Part shown: positions 5,861 to 9,173 of the stretch, in pieces | Numbering within the stretch: position 1 is the stretch's first letter | Layout of the letters: every line of letters begins with the position of its first letter | Assembly (NCBI GenBank): GCA_934365195.1 | Contig: CAKRNA010000010.1 | Span: forward strand, 1-9,173 | DNA: 9,173 bases | Direction of reading: 5' to 3' | From: an uncultured Clostridia bacterium | Lineage (GTDB): Bacteria > Bacillota > Clostridia > Christensenellales > CAAEEZ01 | The notes under the pieces: generated by a model | Database searches by the model: none | Seen by the model: the letters and a program-made list of their open reading frames with translations, nothing else | What the model was told of the DNA's origin: nothing | Translations under genes and position numbers: made by a program

Positions 5861-7402
5861 TTGAGCATACTTTCTATTAACGGTTTAACGCACGTATACG
5901 ACGATAAATTGCTGTTTGAAGACGCCGAATTAAATATCAATAACGGCGAACATATAGGCGTAGTTGGGCTTAACGGCGCAGGAAAATCCACCTTTATGAA
6001 AATTTTGTGTCAAAAAGTGATGCAAGACGAGGGTGAAGTTTTGTGGAACAGAAATATTCGCTACGGATATTTGGATCAACACGCTGATATCGATAGAACG
6101 AAAACGGTAATGGAGTACTTGCTTACCGGCTTTGACGAACTTTTCAAACTTAACGATAGGCTTGAAGAGATTTACAAGCAGATAGAAACCGTAACGGACT
6201 ACGACGAGATGGACAAACTTATCCTAAAAAGTAGTTCAATGCAAGAGGAACTGACTAATAAAGGCTTTTACGACCTTGACTCCAAAGTAAAAAAGGTGGG
6301 CAACGGGCTGGGGCTTAACGCTATCGGTTACGACACGCCTATCAAGAACTTATCGGGCGGTCAAAGGGCAAAAGTGCTGCTTTCCAAACTTATTTTGGAA
6401 AACGTGGACGCTATGCTACTAGACGAGCCTACCAACTTTTTGGACCTTGAACATATAGAGTGGCTGGCTAAGTACCTTGATTCCTACGAAGGAACGTTTA
6501 TCCTTATCTCGCACGACACCGACTTTTTGAACAGGGTGTGCAAGATAATTATAAATATAGAAAACAAGCAAATGAAGAAGTACACGGGCAACTACGACGA
6601 GTTTTTAAAGCAACGTGACGCTAATGCTAAGCAATACGAGGAGTCCTACGAAAGACAACAGCGTGAAATCAAAAAAATGGAGGACTACATAGCAAGGAAC
6701 AAGGCTAGGGCGGCAACTGCCGGCATGGCAAACTCCAGAAAGAAGATGCTTGATAGGATTGACGTTATGAAAAAGCCTGTAAAGGTGAGCGACGCAAGGT
6801 TCAGTTTCCCGTATTCTCCGGCGTTTAGCAAGGAATTTTTGGTGGTGAAGGACTTGGTTGTTGGCTACGACAAGCCTATTCTTCCTGCTTTTAGCCTTAC
6901 GATGTCCTCGACCGATAAGGTTTGGATAAGGGGTACGAACGGAATAGGTAAGTCCACCATAATCAAAACGATTATGAATATGTTAAAGCCGTTTAGCGGC
7001 AGTTGTGCTTTCCACGTTAATGCAAAAGTGGGCTACTTGGAGCAGGACTCCGATATGGGCGGGCTGGACAAAAACGCCGTAACCTATATGAACAACAACT
7101 TCCCTAGAATGAGCCAAAGCGAAATAAGGAACGAACTGGCTAAGGTGGGAATAACGCAGGAACTTGCCACAAAGCCTATGTTTAACCTAAGCGGTGGCGA
7201 GCAAGTCAGGATAAGGCTGTGCAAAATAATGCAAAAAGAAACGAATATTCTTATTTTGGACGAGCCTACAAACCACTTGGACGTGAACGCAAAGGACAGG
7301 CTGTTCGAGGCGCTTGAAAAGTACGAGGGCGCAATCATTTTGGTAAGCCACGAGCCGCAATATGCAAAGCGTATTTGCGATAAGGTGATAGATATAGAAT
7401 AG
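5861..7402 (+). CDS. ABC-F family ATPase (translation factor type, 513 aa)
   Basis: Soluble twin-ATPase that, in this family, binds the ribosomal E site. First cassette: Walker A GLNGAGKST (36-44), signature LSGGQ (164-168), Walker B with MLLDEPTNFLD (185-195; E189) and switch His218. A charged, probably coiled linker spans about 228-310 (rich in K, E, R and Q at 250-300). Second cassette: GTNGIGKST (358-366), LSGGEQ (443-448), LILDEPTNHLD (464-474; E468) and SHE (496-498). There are no transmembrane segments, so it is not a transporter. The protein ends right after the second cassette, with no C-terminal extension. The start is TTG, preceded by AAGGAG (5847-5852) with an 8-nt spacer; no in-frame ATG fits. 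It may be a housekeeping translation factor or an antibiotic-protection protein; sequence alone does not decide. No terminator is evident after it, so read-through into the YitT gene is possible. Confidence 0.93.
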   Translation: MSILSINGLTHVYDDKLLFEDAELNINNGEHIGVVGLNGAGKSTFMKILCQKVMQDEGEVLWNRNIRYGYLDQHADIDRTKTVMEYLLTGFDELFKLNDRLEEIYKQIETVTDYDEMDKLILKSSSMQEELTNKGFYDLDSKVKKVGNGLGLNAIGYDTPIKNLSGGQRAKVLLSKLILENVDAMLLDEPTNFLDLEHIEWLAKYLDSYEGTFILISHDTDFLNRVCKIIINIENKQMKKYTGNYDEFLKQRDANAKQYEESYERQQREIKKMEDYIARNKARAATAGMANSRKKMLDRIDVMKKPVKVSDARFSFPYSPAFSKEFLVVKDLVVGYDKPILPAFSLTMSSTDKVWIRGTNGIGKSTIIKTIMNMLKPFSGSCAFHVNAKVGYLEQDSDMGGLDKNAVTYMNNNFPRMSQSEIRNELAKVGITQELATKPMFNLSGGEQVRIRLCKIMQKETNILILDEPTNHLDVNAKDRLFEALEKYEGAIILVSHEPQYAKRICDKVIDIE

Positions 7403-7778
7403 AGCCCCAAAAACCTAGGCAACTAAATTTGCCAAAAGTAGATAGTTGGGTGGGTAAATAGTATTAAAAAGCAAACCACTAAGCCGAAAAACAAGCCGTT
7501 TGTTAAGGAAAACGTAGGGTAGCAATATTTATAGAATGTAGCCAAATATCCATAAGGCAAGGGCGAATGTAGGTAATATTAAAAGCGCAAAGCAAGGCGA
7601 AAATAGGTAAAATTTATAGATAATTGCTTAAAGAAATTCTAAGGCAAAATTAGTGCAGTAAAATTTTAAGAAAAGGCAAGTAGTAAAGGTAAATAAAGAA
7701 AATATCCGCAAAAAATGGCGGTGAAAATAGTAGCAAAATAAAAATCGAAAATTGCAGAAAAATGAAAAAACTGCAAAA
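7403..7778. other. A-rich, T-poor spacer with no supported gene
   Basis: Stops are dense in all plus-strand frames, and the long minus-strand frame here is a low-complexity Phe/Cys reading of the A-rich strand. Purines dominate the plus strand (44 of 60 bases at 7681-7740). Short GGTAAA/T-like words recur at about 7451, 7570, 7605 and 7688. Small hairpins are GGCAA...TTGCC (7418-7433) and CCGC...GCGG (about 7714-7729), neither followed by a U-tract on the plus strand. Confidence 0.55.
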
Positions 7779-7784
7779 TATAAT
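7752..7784 (+). promoter_or_regulatory. Inverted repeat and -10 box, candidate YitT-gene promoter
   Basis: A perfect TATAAT lies at 7779-7784, but no good -35 is at the right distance. Directly upstream is TTGCAG (7752-7757) with CTGCAA (7771-7776), 6-bp arms around 13 nt. This could be an operator or activator site that compensates for the missing -35. Confidence 0.42.
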
Positions 7785-7803
7785 ACTTTATACGTCAAAA
7801 AAC

Positions 7804-7816
7804 GCACTTTAAGTGC
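7804..7816 (+). other. Inverted repeat GCACTT-T-AAGTGC in the YitT-gene leader
   Basis: Perfect 6-bp arms with a 1-nt centre, about 13 nt after the start predicted from the -10 at 7779-7784 and 14 nt before the ribosome binding site. It could be an operator or a small hairpin (stem GCAC, loop about 5 nt). Confidence 0.3.
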
Positions 7817-7840
7817 CGAAAATGATAAAGAGGTCGGGAT

Positions 7841-9007
7841 ATGGACGAAAAAAACAAAACAACGAACGAAACAGGGGAAAGCCACATACAAGATAACGAA
7901 AACTTGAACGTGGCAAGCGAGGGCTCAAGAGCAAATACAGAAGGAATTACCGAAGAAGTTACCGAGCCCATTAGCGAGGAAACCGCTACGAAAAATAGTT
8001 CCATCGTTATGACTTACAAGGAAGAGAAAAAGCCTAAGTCGGACGAAAAAATCAAAGTGAGAATAAAAAACGCAATAAAGAAAGCGGACAAGAAAGAACT
8101 TACGCTTATTTATTCATTTTTGGTGATTGCGGCAATAGTTAGGGCAGCGTCCTACGTTGTGTTTTCAAAGCCAAATATGGTAGCGCCGGGCGGAATTACG
8201 GGCTTGGTTACGATTCTTGCAAACTACGTGCCTGCCGTTAAGGATTTGTCAAGTATTTTGATATTTGCGTTCAACTTCCCGCTGCTAATTTTGGCGTGCA
8301 TTTTCCTAAACAAAAAGTTTGCGCTGTACACGATTATCGAAACCGCTTTAACCTCAGCGTTTATTGCGCTTATGGAGTTGCCTGTTGTAAACTTCCCAAC
8401 CTTTAAGGGCGACGTGTTCCTTGCCGCTATCTGCACAGGCGTTTTAAATGGTTTTGGTCTTGGTTTGTTGCTTAGGGCAAACTGTTCTACAGGCGGAAAC
8501 GACATCGTGGGCTTGCTAATTCAAAACAAGTTCCCTAAGGTGAAAATCGTATGGCTAATACTTATTCTAGATAGCACGGTTGCTATTGCGGCTGGTGTAG
8601 TTAAGCAATTTGCTACGTCAATTACGGGTATTGCAGCAGGCGACGGCTTGGCAACTGCTATTTATTCCTTTATCGCACTATTCGTAAATAGTTACGTAGC
8701 GGAAAAAATTCAACGTGGCTTTGTGTCCAGCGTTAAGTTCGAGGTTGTCACCGAGAAAAAGGAAGAAGTGGGCAAGGTAATCACCGAAACTTTCCACCGT
8801 TCCGCTACCACCTTTGAGGGCTACGGAATGTACACCAAAAAGCCTCGTACTATGATAGTTGCGGTGGTTAGGAAAAGAGAGGCTGTTGCTTTGAAAAAGA
8901 AAATAATGGAAATCGACCCTAACGCATTCTTCTACGTAAGTAATATCCACGAAATCATCGGTAACGGCTTTATGGTGCAAGTAAACGCAAGTTCCAAAAT
9001 AAAATAA
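7841..9007 (+). CDS. YitT-family membrane protein with acidic N-terminal tail (388 aa)
   Basis: Residues 1 to about 86 form a hydrophilic tail rich in E, T, N and K, probably disordered and cytoplasmic. About six or seven membrane segments follow (near 88-107, 113-131, 138-156, 159-178, 191-212, 236-255, 268-288), with VAPGGITGL (114-122) and ANCSTGGNDIVG (213-224), both typical of YitT proteins. A soluble C-terminal domain of DUF2179 type spans about 297-380, with FEGYGMYTKKPR (325-336), KREAVALKKKI (345-355), IDPNAFFYV (358-366) and GNGFMV (374-379). The family function is not established. Family members are usually about 280-300 aa, so the tail of about 85 residues is extra. It is in frame behind a good Shine-Dalgarno (AAAGAGGT, 7827-7834, 7 nt spacing), so the long start is supported. 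Downstream is a strong terminator; upstream is a 438-bp spacer after the ABC-F gene. Confidence 0.9.
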   Translation: MDEKNKTTNETGESHIQDNENLNVASEGSRANTEGITEEVTEPISEETATKNSSIVMTYKEEKKPKSDEKIKVRIKNAIKKADKKELTLIYSFLVIAAIVRAASYVVFSKPNMVAPGGITGLVTILANYVPAVKDLSSILIFAFNFPLLILACIFLNKKFALYTIIETALTSAFIALMELPVVNFPTFKGDVFLAAICTGVLNGFGLGLLLRANCSTGGNDIVGLLIQNKFPKVKIVWLILILDSTVAIAAGVVKQFATSITGIAAGDGLATAIYSFIALFVNSYVAEKIQRGFVSSVKFEVVTEKKEEVGKVITETFHRSATTFEGYGMYTKKPRTMIVAVVRKREAVALKKKIMEIDPNAFFYVSNIHEIIGNGFMVQVNASSKIK

Positions 9008-9020
9008 ACCTTAAGGTTTA
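9005..9020. promoter_or_regulatory. 16-bp perfect palindrome at the YitT stop codon
   Basis: TAAACCTTAAGGTTTA is a perfect palindrome that begins with the TAA stop. With no loop it is more likely a DNA site than an RNA hairpin. A one-base variant core occurs at 1355-1370. It lies 28 bp before the terminator. Confidence 0.35.
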
Positions 9021-9048
9021 ACCTTATAAAATCAAACAAAAAATCACG

Positions 9049-9078
9049 AAGTTCGGCACGAGTTGTCGAACTTTTTTT
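9049..9078 (+). terminator. Rho-independent terminator of the YitT gene
   Basis: AAGTTCGGCA (9049-9058) pairs with TGTCGAACTT (9064-9073; one G-U pair) around a CGAGT loop, and the stem runs into seven T (9072-9078). Confidence 0.92.
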
Positions 9079-9096
9079 GTGTATATTGTAAGTTGA

Positions 9097-9173
9097 AAGA
9101 GGAAGAGGAAGAGGAAGAGGAAGAGGAAGAGGAAGAGGAAGAGGAAGAGGAAGAGGAAGAGGAAGAGGAAGAG
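9097..9173. repeat. Pure hexanucleotide repeat (GAGGAA)n to the window edge
   Basis: A 77-nt tract of perfect period 6 (about 12.8 copies) that continues off the right edge, 18 nt after the terminator T-run. Read from TTG at 9093 it would encode Lys followed by only Glu, but there is no ribosome binding site. Its true length is unknown, and it may mark an assembly break. Confidence 0.97.

Noticed and set aside
7418..7433. Terminator directly after the ABC-F gene
   Set aside because: The GGCAA/TTGCC stem is only 5 bp and is followed by AAAAG, not a U-tract, on the plus strand.
7628..7891. 87-codon minus-strand frame opposite the YitT start
   Set aside because: It is Phe/Cys-rich low complexity from reading the complement of an A-rich spacer, and it starts inside the YitT gene without a ribosome binding site.
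9093..9173. Poly-Glu ORF starting at TTG 9093
   Set aside because: It has no ribosome binding site, lies 14 nt after a terminator T-run and has only repeat sequence as support.

Overview
The window looks like chromosomal DNA from a low-GC Firmicute (Bacillota), most likely an uncultured clostridium. The evidence is AT-rich spacers, AGGAG-type ribosome binding sites, sigma-A-like promoters with TTGACA and TATAAT-like boxes, rho-independent terminators, and clostridial-type housekeeping proteins. No plasmid, phage, IS, tRNA, rRNA or CRISPR signature was seen.

Layout from left to right: (1) the first 253 codons of a secreted or surface protein on the minus strand, with a signal peptide and two putative Ig-like (He_PIG type) domains, cut by the left edge; (2) its unusual leader at about 760-1121, with two candidate promoters, a tandem AAGC repeat, a small ORF running through the repeat, a strong hairpin abutting that ORF's stop codon, and a GNRA-capped hairpin; (3) a citrate synthase on the plus strand with its own promoter and a terminator that probably works in both directions; (4) a convergent RluA-family pseudouridine synthase on the minus strand whose promoter predicts a leaderless mRNA; (5) an iron-containing alcohol dehydrogenase on the minus strand with promoter, strong Shine-Dalgarno and terminator; (6) divergently, an ABC-F ATPase on the plus strand with a TTG start; (7) an A-rich spacer and a YitT-family membrane protein with an acidic N-terminal tail and a strong terminator; (8) a pure GAGGAA hexanucleotide repeat that runs off the right edge.

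The genes do not form one pathway. Citrate synthase (acetyl-CoA plus oxaloacetate, probably feeding glutamate synthesis) and the Fe-ADH (NAD(P)H-linked aldehyde/alcohol exchange) fit fermentative metabolism. RluA and ABC-F proteins act on RNA or the ribosome. Each gene seems to be its own transcription unit, except that no terminator was found between the ABC-F and YitT genes.

The best candidate for something new is the leader of the surface protein. The AAGC repeat lies inside a 33-codon ORF, so gain or loss of one unit would move the ribosome stop to one of three places relative to a terminator-like hairpin. That would be a simple way to phase-vary a surface protein. This is inference from sequence geometry and needs repeat-length and expression data.
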